Virus record (IMG/VR): IMGVR_UViG_3300020596_000004
Span: 1 to 37,022 of that record
Length of the DNA: 37,022 nucleotides
Direction: 5' to 3' (one strand)
Source: a virus
Shown here: positions 1 through 6,047 of the stretch, piece after piece
How positions within the stretch are numbered: position 1 is the stretch's first letter
Layout: each line of letters starts with the position of its first letter
The notes under the pieces: generated by a model
Database searches by the model: none
Told to the model about the DNA's origin: nothing
The model's input: the letters and a program-made list of their open reading frames with translations, nothing else
Position numbers and translations under genes: made by a program

Positions 1-127
1 AAAACCAAGCTGTATGGGTTGATGTTATTGCTGGTAATTCGCCAGCAACGTATAACGATCATGAGTTATTGGTTGGTACAGGAACAACTACTATTCACAC
101 TATTGGTAATGCAGCTGCTGGACTTCC
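1..127. repeat. Terminal direct repeat, left copy (circular join)
   Basis: These 127 bases are identical to 36896-37022. A tail-fibre reading frame continues in phase through the overlap, so the window is a circular molecule with an assembly overlap, giving 36,895 unique bases. An overlap of exactly 127 matches a common assembler k-mer length (inference). It is therefore more likely an artefact of circular closure than a biological terminal repeat. Confidence 0.93.
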
Positions 128-1160
128 ATTGTTGAGTCAAGGTGTTTCGGCTGACCCATCTTATGGTGTACTGGCTGTACCTGCTGGTGGAACTGCTAAT
201 TCTTCATTTGCTGCTTTTACTCCTATAATTGGAGGAACAACAGCGACTGGAGCTTTGCAATCAGTTGCATCTTTAGGAGTCTCTGGTCAAGTGCTCACAA
301 GTAATGGTGCAGGAGTTGCTCCAACATTCCAAGCTGCTGGTAGTGGTGTCTTGCAAGTCCCTGGTGGTGGTACTGGAGATACGAGCTTTACTGCTTATGC
401 TGTTGTTACGGGTGGTATCACATCGGTTGATCCTTTGCAGACTGTTGCTTCATTGGGAACTACAAATCAAGTTTTAACTTCTCAGGGAGCTGGATTGTTG
501 CCAATTTGGGCAAATAATGAAGCTGGTACTGGATTTACAAGTATCGTCTCTCAAGTTTTTACTGGTAGTGGAACGTATACCCCAACAGCTAATATGAAAT
601 ATTGTATTGTTGAGGCGGTTGGTGGTGGCGGTGCTGGTGGTGGAACAGATGGTGCTGGTAATCATGGAGCTGGTGGTGGTGGAGCTGGTGGGTATTGTAG
701 AAAAGTAATTTCTGCTGCTACTATTGGCGCCTCTCAGGTCGTCACTATTGGTGCTGGTGGAGTTGGAGTTCCTAATTCTACTGGTGGTAATGGTACTAAT
801 ACTACATTTGGGGCGATACTTACTGCTTCTGCTGGGCTTGGAGGACCTCCTAGTATTCTTGCTAGTGGTCGCCCTGTTGTCGGCGGCGTTGGTGGTGCAG
901 CCGCTGGTGGAGATGTTAACGTTCCTGGACAAGCAGGAGGTAATGGTATGTCTGCTCCTGCTATAAATTCACTTTATATGGGTGGTACTGGTGGAAACAC
1001 TATGTATGGCAATGGAGGAGTTGGAGGTTTTGTAGGTATTTCTCCTAGTGTCGGAATTGGATATGGATCTGGTGGTGGAGGAATTGGTTCATTAGGTCTT
1101 TCTACTGCTGGTGGTGCAAATGGTACATCAGGTATTGTAATTGTTACGGAATACGTTTAA
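1..1160 (+). CDS. Tail fibre / adhesin with glycine-rich tip (3' part; gene starts at 36712)
   Basis: This is the 3' part of a gene that begins at 36712 and crosses the circular join; codons start at position 3 here. The whole protein is 447 residues. Its middle has repeated fibre-shaft motifs (VPAGGTANSSF, VPGGGTGDTSF, LTSNGAGVAPTFQ). From about base 540 a glycine-rich C-terminal domain follows (AGGGGAGGYCRKV, several GGVGG and GGNG runs), typical of phage adhesin tips that may fold as a polyglycine sandwich. This tip is nearly identical in DNA to that of the gene at 33976, suggesting duplication or gene conversion. It is the last member of the fibre array and probably acts in receptor binding. 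The family is clear; the receptor cannot be deduced. Confidence 0.85.
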   Translation, partial: NQAVWVDVIAGNSPATYNDHELLVGTGTTTIHTIGNAAAGLPLLSQGVSADPSYGVLAVPAGGTANSSFAAFTPIIGGTTATGALQSVASLGVSGQVLTSNGAGVAPTFQAAGSGVLQVPGGGTGDTSFTAYAVVTGGITSVDPLQTVASLGTTNQVLTSQGAGLLPIWANNEAGTGFTSIVSQVFTGSGTYTPTANMKYCIVEAVGGGGAGGGTDGAGNHGAGGGGAGGYCRKVISAATIGASQVVTIGAGGVGVPNSTGGNGTNTTFGAILTASAGLGGPPSILASGRPVVGGVGGAAAGGDVNVPGQAGGNGMSAPAINSLYMGGTGGNTMYGNGGVGGFVGISPSVGIGYGSGGGGIGSLGLSTAGGANGTSGIVIVTEYV

Positions 1161-1174
1161 TAAATGGATTTTAT

Positions 1175-1357
1175 ATGGGATCTGTTTTTTTTAAGATTGT
1201 ACTTATTATAATTGCTCTTTTGTCTGCTGGTGGAGCAAAGTATGCTCTTAAGATGCCAAATGATAATCCTATTGAGCAAGTGGCTGAGAAAGTCATTAAG
1301 GATCAGACTGGACTTACTGTTGATTTGTCTGCAGAAATTGACGGATCTATTGATTAG
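1175..1357 (+). CDS. Small single-pass membrane protein
   Basis: A 60-residue protein with one hydrophobic segment at residues 5-20 (FFKIVLIIIALLSAGG), a short basic stretch, and an acidic soluble tail carrying DNPIEQVAEKVIKDQTGL and DLSAEIDGS. From memory, small one-TM proteins with a similar DNPIE...TG.. DL tail occur in other phages, often near lysis or tail genes, but no function is established. It lies 14 bp after the fibre gene and closes the rightward transcription unit. The ribosome site is weak (ATGGA 5' of the start). A holin-like or lysis-accessory role is only a guess. Confidence 0.6.
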   Translation: MGSVFFKIVLIIIALLSAGGAKYALKMPNDNPIEQVAEKVIKDQTGLTVDLSAEIDGSID

Positions 1358-1425
1358 ATGCATATTTATGGTGATAGTTAACTAATAATGTTTTTCTCTC
1401 CAGCTAAGGTTAAAAACTAGTTAAT

Positions 1426-1465
1426 AAAAAGCCCTTAAGAGATATTACCAGTATCTTTTAAGGGC
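1426..1465 (-). terminator. Rho-independent terminator of the leftward operon
   Basis: A 14-bp stem (1431-1444 with 1452-1465, one G.U pair) and a 7-nt loop. On the minus strand it is followed by TTTTT (plus-strand A run 1426-1430). It lies just beyond the last leftward gene (ending 1527). With the next hairpin it separates the converging transcription units. Confidence 0.85.
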
Positions 1466-1469
1466 ACGT

Positions 1470-1499
1470 CTAAAAAGCCAAACTATGCAAGCTTTTTAG
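1470..1499. terminator. Bidirectional terminator hairpin
   Basis: Perfect 9-bp inverted repeat CTAAAAAGC / GCTTTTTAG with a 12-nt loop. The A and T runs lie in the stem, so it could stop transcription in either direction. It sits between the rightward gene ending at 1357 and the leftward gene ending at 1527. Confidence 0.65.
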
Positions 1500-1526
1500 T
1501 TTCAGTAAGTACGTTGTATACGTTTT

Positions 1527-1712
1527 TTAGTTGTCGGTAATAGCAAATGTTTCATACACTTTGCTTTCTTTTATAAGTTTTTTTGTAGGTTTTTTTGCAA
1601 GTTCTTTTTTATGCAATAAACCAATAAAAGGAAGGTTAAATATTATGAATATGGTTAGTATAGAATATTGAATTCTAAATAGCTTTTTAAGCATCTCTCT
1701 AATTGATATCAT
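1527..1712 (-). CDS. Small single-pass membrane protein
   Basis: 61 residues: a basic N-terminus (REMLKKLFR), one hydrophobic segment at about residues 15-33 (IQYSILTIFIIFNLPFIGLL), then a lysine-rich tail. The topology suggests a small inner-membrane protein. Its start overlaps the stop of the upstream gene (TAATG), so translation is probably coupled. It is the last gene of the leftward operon and has no recognisable family. Such genes often hold superinfection-exclusion or host-takeover proteins, but nothing here shows that. Confidence 0.55.
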   Translation of the reverse strand: MISIREMLKKLFRIQYSILTIFIIFNLPFIGLLHKKELAKKPTKKLIKESKVYETFAITDN

Positions 1713-1939
1713 TATCTACCCAATATATTGTCTACTTCTTCTTTAATAACATCACTTCCAACGCAATTAGTAAATGTTCCAATGAATAGCCACTTTGGTT
1801 GTTCGTCTTCATGTTTATTTATCTGCACATATAGTTCAAAATCATCGCCTATTGAAACTTTACATGCGGTACCATATGAACATTCATCAAATGAAGATGG
1901 TGCGCTATGCCTTAAAATTATCGCTTCGTCATTACTCAT
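1712..1939 (-). CDS. Hypothetical small acidic protein
   Basis: About 75 residues from the ATG at 1939 (MSNDEAIIL); a GTG three codons upstream is also possible. The protein is acidic with two cysteines (DECSYGTACKV) and a patterned strand-like segment (DDFELYVQINKHEDEQPKWLFIGTF), suggesting a small beta-rich fold. It lies between the ERF gene and a small membrane-protein gene, in the operon with ERF. I do not recognise the family. Confidence 0.55.
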   Translation of the reverse strand: MSNDEAIILRHSAPSSFDECSYGTACKVSIGDDFELYVQINKHEDEQPKWLFIGTFTNCVGSDVIKEEVDNILGR

Positions 1940-1955
1940 AGGTTTCACTTCTTTT

Positions 1956-2579
1956 TTATTTTGGTTCTAGGTTAATAAGTTCTCTGATTCGTGCCATTCC
2001 TCTAAGGAATGATGATTTTGGCATTTCGCTTAAATTGTCTATGTTAACGCTTGTTAGGATACGTTGTTTGATGCTTGGGTGTTTTTCTAGTTCGTATTCT
2101 AGTTGTTCAAGTTGTTCTTTGGATATTTTTTCTGCAATAACATTTTGAGTGTATGGTTGTTGTGCAATGTGTCGTGCTGGTTCGCTAGCGGCATTACCAT
2201 CATCATCTTCGCCAACTACAACGCCAATAAGGGATGTGTAGCACATACGTTTTAGGTAAGTGTTATAGCTGCTTAATGATTGTACGTCTTGCTTTTGTGG
2301 GTTGTGCATTGCTTTTGATTTGATCCATTGGCCACTGGAATGGAGCAGCATGGTAATTAAGAATGAAACATTATGTTCATCGACTACTGGTGATTGAATC
2401 ACGCTGAGTCCGTACTTACTAAGTGCTGGTCTTGATGCGGCTATGATTGCTTCAAAGTCTGCATAAGAGCTTTTGAAGAATGGATTCTTTTGGTTCTTCC
2501 CTGCTACTGTCATTTCGCCTTGGGCTTTAGATAATGCTGTAGCTAATTCGTTTATATTTTCTGACATTAATTGTGACAT
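1956..2579 (-). CDS. erf: ERF-family single-strand DNA annealing protein
   Basis: 207 residues. The N-terminal two thirds carry ERF-family hallmarks: NINELATALSKAQGEM, then NPFFKSSYADFEAIIAASRPALSKYGLSV and the LKRMCYTSLIGV.. EDDDGN segment. Phage ERF proteins (P22 Erf type) form rings on single-stranded DNA and anneal complementary strands, supporting recombination and genome circularisation. The C-terminal 70 residues are helical and divergent. The start at 2579 has a good ribosome site (AGGAAC, 6 nt spacing). Together with the ComM-like ATPase upstream in this operon and RusA on the other arm, it forms a recombination set. Confidence 0.88.
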   Translation of the reverse strand: MSQLMSENINELATALSKAQGEMTVAGKNQKNPFFKSSYADFEAIIAASRPALSKYGLSVIQSPVVDEHNVSFLITMLLHSSGQWIKSKAMHNPQKQDVQSLSSYNTYLKRMCYTSLIGVVVGEDDDGNAASEPARHIAQQPYTQNVIAEKISKEQLEQLEYELEKHPSIKQRILTSVNIDNLSEMPKSSFLRGMARIRELINLEPK

Positions 2580-2586
2580 ATTGTTC

Positions 2587-3657
2587 CTATAGTCCTAGAG
2601 ACTTGTTAATTTCATCTAACATCTTAAGCATTGCTTCATCGCTGTCTAAGTTTTTTGATGATTCTTCAATATATTCTTTTTGTTTCATTTTTTTGTTTAC
2701 ATACAGTGCAACTGAGGATGCTGACATCCCAAGTTTTTTTGCGATATCAACATATGACCAATGTAATTTAAATAGTTTTATTGCTTCATCAACTTTGCTT
2801 TGATCAAAACGAGGCATGGAAACTCTATCAATTCCTAATTTTTTTATCCCAGCTGCTATAAAACTTATTACATTAGTAGAGGTTTTAAATTTTTCTGCTA
2901 TTTCTCGTCTTGATAGTTTTGAGTTTTTTATAAGGTGACTAATCTCCATCATTTCTTCTTTTGTTAAAGAAAAGTCTTTTATTTTTCTGACTACTAATTC
3001 ATTGTGATCGCTGTCTATGCTAATGCATTTAGGATTACATTTATTGATGTAGGTATACTTGTTTTGATAAATATTATCTTCAAATTTTTTATGCAGTTCG
3101 TAATTAAACTTAAATGCTAATACTGTTTTTAATCTTTTTTCATGAAAAACTGGGCGTTTGTATTTTTTGTCAAATGTACCATTCCATATAAGGCAGTTGC
3201 TTTCTGTATCATTTGCGCAATATTTTTTAAATCTACACACAGTGGAACAAGCTTTTAAAACTCTCCTTGATGAACCTTCGCAAATTTTGTTACAAATGTC
3301 GCAGTTAACAATTGTTGTTGCATCTTGGTACGACTTTTTTCTGCATGATCTTGAGCAATATTTTTTATCTGCTCTTCCATTGGTCATGGCATTGCCACAC
3401 ATTAAGCATAATAATACTGGAGCTCTACACTTCTTTCTGCGTTCCGACTTTTTTCTGCATGATATTGAGCAATATTTTTTATTTGAACTTCCACTGGTTA
3501 TGACATTGCCACACATTAAGCATGGTAATAATACTGGAGCTCTACACTTCTTTCTGTATGTCGACTTTCTTCTGCATGATATTGAGCAATATTTTTTATT
3601 TGAACTTCCACTGGTTATGGCATTGCCACACATTAAGCATTTGGTTTCACTTTCCAT
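2587..3657 (-). CDS. Tandem zinc-finger, HNH-like, double helix-turn-helix protein (putative homing-type nuclease)
   Basis: 356 residues. Four zinc-knuckle units start the protein: C7/C10/C24/C28, C46/C49/C63/C67, C84/C87/C101/C105 and the more divergent C119/C122/C137/C141. The first three share CLMCGN and KKYCS.SCRKK and are near-duplicates. Residues 154-222 resemble phage HNH endonucleases: NCLIWNG, then FKFNYELHKK, then INKCNPKCISIDSDHNELV. The usual first histidine (LH.C) is Asn here, so catalysis is uncertain. Two helix-turn-helix segments follow (about 238-268 and 286-322). It abuts the ComM-like gene (TAA then ATG) and may recognise specific DNA. It could be an active or degenerate freestanding homing nuclease, or a regulator. 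Confidence 0.7.
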   Translation of the reverse strand: MESETKCLMCGNAITSGSSNKKYCSISCRRKSTYRKKCRAPVLLPCLMCGNVITSGSSNKKYCSISCRKKSERRKKCRAPVLLCLMCGNAMTNGRADKKYCSRSCRKKSYQDATTIVNCDICNKICEGSSRRVLKACSTVCRFKKYCANDTESNCLIWNGTFDKKYKRPVFHEKRLKTVLAFKFNYELHKKFEDNIYQNKYTYINKCNPKCISIDSDHNELVVRKIKDFSLTKEEMMEISHLIKNSKLSRREIAEKFKTSTNVISFIAAGIKKLGIDRVSMPRFDQSKVDEAIKLFKLHWSYVDIAKKLGMSASSVALYVNKKMKQKEYIEESSKNLDSDEAMLKMLDEINKSLGL

Positions 3658-5184
3658 TTATTTCTCATACTTATACATAATGGCTTCGGTGATATGTTTT
3701 ACTTCTATTTTATCTGATCCATCTATATCAGCTATGGTGCGTGATAGCTTTAACACTTTATGGTAAGCACGCATTGATAAGTTTAGTCGAGTAAATGCTT
3801 TCTGAATGATTATTTCTGCTTCTGGTGTTAGTGTGCAGAACTGTTCTATGTCGTTGATATTCATGTTGCTATTGCTCTTGGCGTAACCAAATCTCTTGTT
3901 CTGGGTCAAGATTGCTTTGTCGACGCCAGCTTTTAGTTCTGTAGCGCTAATGGATGATGAGATTACTTTGTTGGTTGCTTCTGTATAGTCCAGGGTTTTA
4001 ACGCCAATACGCATATCAATACGATCAAGCAATGGTCCTGATAATTTACTTTGATATAAGTTGACCTTGGATGGTGAGCACTTGCACTGTTTAAGTTTTT
4101 CTCCATAAAAACCGCATGGGCATGGATTGTATGCAGCCACAAGTAAGATGTCTGTTGGGAATTGAATTGATTCTTTGGCTCGTGCGATATTGATGTGTTT
4201 ATTTTCGATAGGTTCTCTTAAGGATTCTAGTGACTCTTTTGAGAACTCAGTAATTTCATCAAGGAACAATATACCGTTGTGAGCGAGGCTTATTTCCCCG
4301 GGAACTATGTATGCTCCGCCCCCGATAAGAGCTGTTCGTGTAGTGGAGTGATGAGGGCTTCTAAAAGGTCTATCTGCTATGATGTCTTTACCATCTAGTT
4401 TTCCGCCAACGGAATATATTTTTGTAGTCTGTATAATTTCATCAAATCTCATATCTGGCATGATAGTTATTATGCATTTAGCCAGCATAGTTTTACCTGA
4501 TCCTGGAGATCCACTAAATATAATATTATGTTTACCGGCTGCTGCTATTTGAGCTGCTCTTTTGGCATAGTTTTGGCCTTTGATGCTATCAAATGAAAGG
4601 GAGTTGTCTTTTTGTTTTTTGATGAATGCGTTTAGATCAACTTTAGTTGGCTTTGTAGTAAGTTTTCCAGTGACCGTTTCAAATATTTCTTTTAAGTGAG
4701 ATAAGCCGATAACTTCAACATCTTTAATGAGTGCTGCTTCTTGGCTGTTTCCGACTGGTAGAATGATTCGTTGTTTACCAAGTTTTAATGCGTCACTAGA
4801 AATAGCTAGTACTCCTTTGATGGGGTTAATGGATCCATCAAGGGATAGTTCTCCAATAATAATAGAGCTATTGAGGTAAGAGTCAGATAGTCCTAGTGCG
4901 CCAATAGATTTGAGTATTCCAAGAGCAATTGGTAGGTCGAAAAGAGTACCTTCTTTTCGCAGTGATGCTGGGCTAAGATTAACTGTTATTTTATGGTTGG
5001 GTAATATGAAGCCATTATTCTTAAGTGCTGTTGTGATTCGTTTGCGACTCTCTCTTATAGCAGTATCTGGTAGTCCAACGATAGTAAACTCACTTCTTGA
5101 GCTACTTTCATCAAAATCTACTTCTACAGTTACAAGGTGCGCGTTCATTCCGGATATGGTAGCTGAGTATATTTTTGTATGCAT
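3658..5184 (-). CDS. comM: ComM/YifB-family Mg-chelatase-like AAA+ ATPase
   Basis: 508 residues, the full length usual for bacterial ComM/YifB. The N-terminal Lon-protease-like domain spans about 1-170 (VEVDFDESS, IVGLPDTAIRESRKR). The AAA+ core has Walker A GSPGSGKT at 225-232, the FRSPHHSTT motif at 274-282, Walker B GILFLDE at 304-310, sensor AAYNPCPCG at 350-358 with a Cys cluster (CPCG...CKC), and the arginine-finger region SGPLLDRID at 382-390. ComM is a hexameric helicase that drives branch migration during natural transformation (established for Vibrio/Acinetobacter ComM). No key motif is lost, so the phage copy should be active. It is usually a host chromosomal gene; here it sits between a zinc-finger peptide and the HNH-like protein in the ERF operon. 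Confidence 0.93.
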   Translation of the reverse strand: MHTKIYSATISGMNAHLVTVEVDFDESSSRSEFTIVGLPDTAIRESRKRITTALKNNGFILPNHKITVNLSPASLRKEGTLFDLPIALGILKSIGALGLSDSYLNSSIIIGELSLDGSINPIKGVLAISSDALKLGKQRIILPVGNSQEAALIKDVEVIGLSHLKEIFETVTGKLTTKPTKVDLNAFIKKQKDNSLSFDSIKGQNYAKRAAQIAAAGKHNIIFSGSPGSGKTMLAKCIITIMPDMRFDEIIQTTKIYSVGGKLDGKDIIADRPFRSPHHSTTRTALIGGGAYIVPGEISLAHNGILFLDEITEFSKESLESLREPIENKHINIARAKESIQFPTDILLVAAYNPCPCGFYGEKLKQCKCSPSKVNLYQSKLSGPLLDRIDMRIGVKTLDYTEATNKVISSSISATELKAGVDKAILTQNKRFGYAKSNSNMNINDIEQFCTLTPEAEIIIQKAFTRLNLSMRAYHKVLKLSRTIADIDGSDKIEVKHITEAIMYKYEK

Positions 5185-5186
5185 TA

Positions 5187-5241
5187 TTTACGCCTTCTTT
5201 TTAGTAGGTCTAAATTTACGCCTTCTTTTTAGTAGGTCTAA
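5187..5241. repeat. 27-bp tandem direct repeat
   Basis: Two perfect 27-bp copies (5187-5213, 5215-5241) at 28-bp spacing. They form the 3' end of the small zinc-finger gene, and the copy nearer comM also supplies its upstream GAAGG. Because the unit is 28 bp, the same DNA is read in two frames (LDLLKRRRK, then FRPTKKKA). Confidence 0.9.
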
Positions 5242-5331
5242 TTCTAGACAAACAGCTGAGCAAAATAGACGTTGTTCATCTATTGGTGATGAACATGTTA
5301 GACAATGAGATGTTATTGTTGATGGTTGCAT
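5188..5331 (-). CDS. Small zinc-finger basic protein
   Basis: 47 residues from ATG 5331 (MQPSTITSHC). One zinc knuckle, CLTC with FCSAVC (C-x2-C-x11-C-x3-C), is followed by a strongly basic tail (KRRRKFRPTKKKA). The knuckle resembles the repeated fingers of the gene ending at 2587. A longer frame could begin at 5373, but that ATG lies inside the -10 box of the promoter at 5369-5397 and would not be transcribed, so 5331 is preferred. It is the first gene of the leftward operon. A DNA- or RNA-binding early regulator is plausible. Confidence 0.65.
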   Translation of the reverse strand: MQPSTITSHCLTCSSPIDEQRLFCSAVCLELDLLKRRRKFRPTKKKA

Positions 5332-5368
5332 AGTCGTTCTCTTTTTATTGGGTTTACTTACTAATATA

Positions 5369-5386
5369 ATCATAACATGTATTGAT
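5369..5386. promoter_or_regulatory. Operator-like dyad in the divergent switch
   Basis: An 18-bp near-palindrome ATCATAACATGTATTGAT, with 14 of 18 positions symmetric around ACATGT. It covers the leftward -10 and part of its spacer. It is a natural binding site for the helix-turn-helix repressor encoded from 5451 (inference). Confidence 0.45.
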
Positions 5387-5397
5387 GTGATTGTAAA
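5369..5397 (-). promoter_or_regulatory. Leftward early promoter (sigma70 type)
   Basis: On the minus strand: TTTACA (5392-5397), a 17-nt spacer, then TATGAT (5369-5374), five of six matches in each box. It drives the zinc-finger, comM, HNH and erf operon. Its -35 box overlaps that of the divergent rightward promoter. Confidence 0.72.
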
Positions 5398-5418
5398 CTA
5401 TTTAAAACAGTGTATGAT
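5391..5418 (+). promoter_or_regulatory. Rightward promoter for the repressor-like gene
   Basis: TTGTAA (5391-5396), a 16-nt spacer, TATGAT (5413-5418). The -35 box shares five bases with the leftward promoter, so the two probably compete for polymerase. A leader of about 25 nt leads to GAGGAAAAT and ATG 5451. Confidence 0.55.
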
Positions 5419-5450
5419 ATTTGTAGTGAATTAACTTAAGCGAGGAAAAT

Positions 5451-5651
5451 ATGTTGAATTTTAGAGATGTGAGCGATTCATTGTGGGATCGATTAAAAGC
5501 TGTGATCAAGAGAGACAAGGGTAGTTTAGAGTCGGTAGCAAAGGGTATTGGTATATCCATTACGGCGTTACGAACGTTTATGACTGGTGCTAGATTGCCT
5601 CAAACAAAAACGATTGCAAGAATAGAAGAATATTTACAGTTAAAGGAGTAG
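5451..5651 (+). CDS. Cro/CI-like helix-turn-helix regulator
   Basis: 66 residues, the size of a Cro-type protein. A five-helix fold is suggested, with the helix-turn-helix at residues 24-50 (SLESVAKGIGISITALRTF, then MTGARLPQTKTIARIEEYL). The GA.LP segment after the recognition helix is typical of the XRE/lambda-repressor superfamily. A strong ribosome site (GCGAGGAAAAT) precedes ATG 5451. It is the first rightward gene, divergent from the recombination operon, with an operator-like dyad between the two promoters, so it is probably a switch regulator. There is no CI-type dimerisation or protease domain and no integrase, so a lysogenic role is unproven. Confidence 0.85.
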   Translation: MLNFRDVSDSLWDRLKAVIKRDKGSLESVAKGIGISITALRTFMTGARLPQTKTIARIEEYLQLKE

Positions 5652-5834
5652 CGAGGATATTCGATAGTTCTTGCTAAGAACCCATTGGAAGCGTAACCTT
5701 ACGGTTGTATAAAGAAAAAGCCCCAGCGTTAGCTAGAGCTATTCTTTGATTGAAAGTTTTAACTAATCAACCCCTTTGATCATCTAAGAGCAACAATTCT
5801 TAGATAATCGATTGTAAATCCCCACAAGGAATTA
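5652..5834 (+). promoter_or_regulatory. Structured 183-nt leader between regulator and replication genes
   Basis: No convincing ORF. Several hairpins can form: AACC-TTAC-GGTT near 5691, TAGC-TAGA-GCTA near 5730, and a perfect 8-bp stem ATCTAAGA / TCTTAGAT (5782-5789 with 5798-5805, loop GCAACAAT) just before the ribosome site AAGGAATTA of the next gene. It may be a translational control leader, a small RNA or part of an origin; the sequence does not decide. Confidence 0.4.
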
Positions 5835-6047
5835 ATGAGCAGCCCTAAAAAAAATCAGTCATGGAAGTCAATAAAAAACTCCAAAAGAGTTAGTCATGAA
5901 AAACTAGTAATATCAATGAAATCAATGAAATCAATGAAATCAATGAAAATCAGTGATAACAATGAAAAACTAGTGATGTCAATGAGTAAACCAAAAGAGT
6001 TGGTAGTGAAGTCAATGAGCAACCCAAAAGGAGCCATTCATGAATAA
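5835..6047 (+). CDS. Low-complexity Lys/Ser/Met-rich small protein (uncertain)
   Basis: 70 residues, dominated by repeats of M-K-S (ISMKSMKSMKSMK) and basic serine-rich segments; strongly positively charged with no fold prediction possible. It has a good ribosome site (AAGGA, then ATTA and ATG). Its end overlaps the start of the replication protein by 8 nt, which favours real coupled translation. The repeats come from a 9-bp DNA repeat that may itself be the functional element (iterons), in which case the frame may be incidental. Confidence 0.45.
   Translation: MSSPKKNQSWKSIKNSKRVSHEKLVISMKSMKSMKSMKISDNNEKLVMSMSKPKELVVKSMSNPKGAIHE
5912..5947 (+). repeat. Iteron-like 9-bp tandem repeats (possible replication origin)
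   Basis: Four perfect head-to-tail copies of ATCAATGAA. Degenerate copies follow (AACAATGAA, then GTCAATGAG twice before 6025). They lie immediately 5' of a winged-helix replication gene, in an AT-rich stretch, as iterons do in other phage and plasmid origins. An origin role is inference. Confidence 0.5.

Noticed and set aside
474-932. Leftward ORF opposite the fibre gene
   Set aside because: It is a shadow frame made only of Ser/Thr/Asn, the reverse complement of glycine/alanine/valine-rich repeats. The same holds for the leftward frames in 34092-35001.
3158-3766. Rightward ORF opposite the zinc-finger gene
   Set aside because: It is an antisense shadow of cysteine-rich repeats, with no ribosome site and a Phe/Leu/His composition unlike real proteins here.
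5332-5373. Longer zinc-finger protein starting at ATG 5373
   Set aside because: That ATG lies within the -10 box of the leftward promoter, so the mRNA would start downstream of it.
5451-5651. Evidence for a temperate phage
   Set aside because: A Cro/CI-like protein exists, but there is no integrase, excisionase, CI-type C-terminal domain or attachment site in the whole circle.
5912-5947. CRISPR array
   Set aside because: The repeats are 9 bp, contiguous and without spacers. No CRISPR-like arrays or cas genes occur elsewhere.
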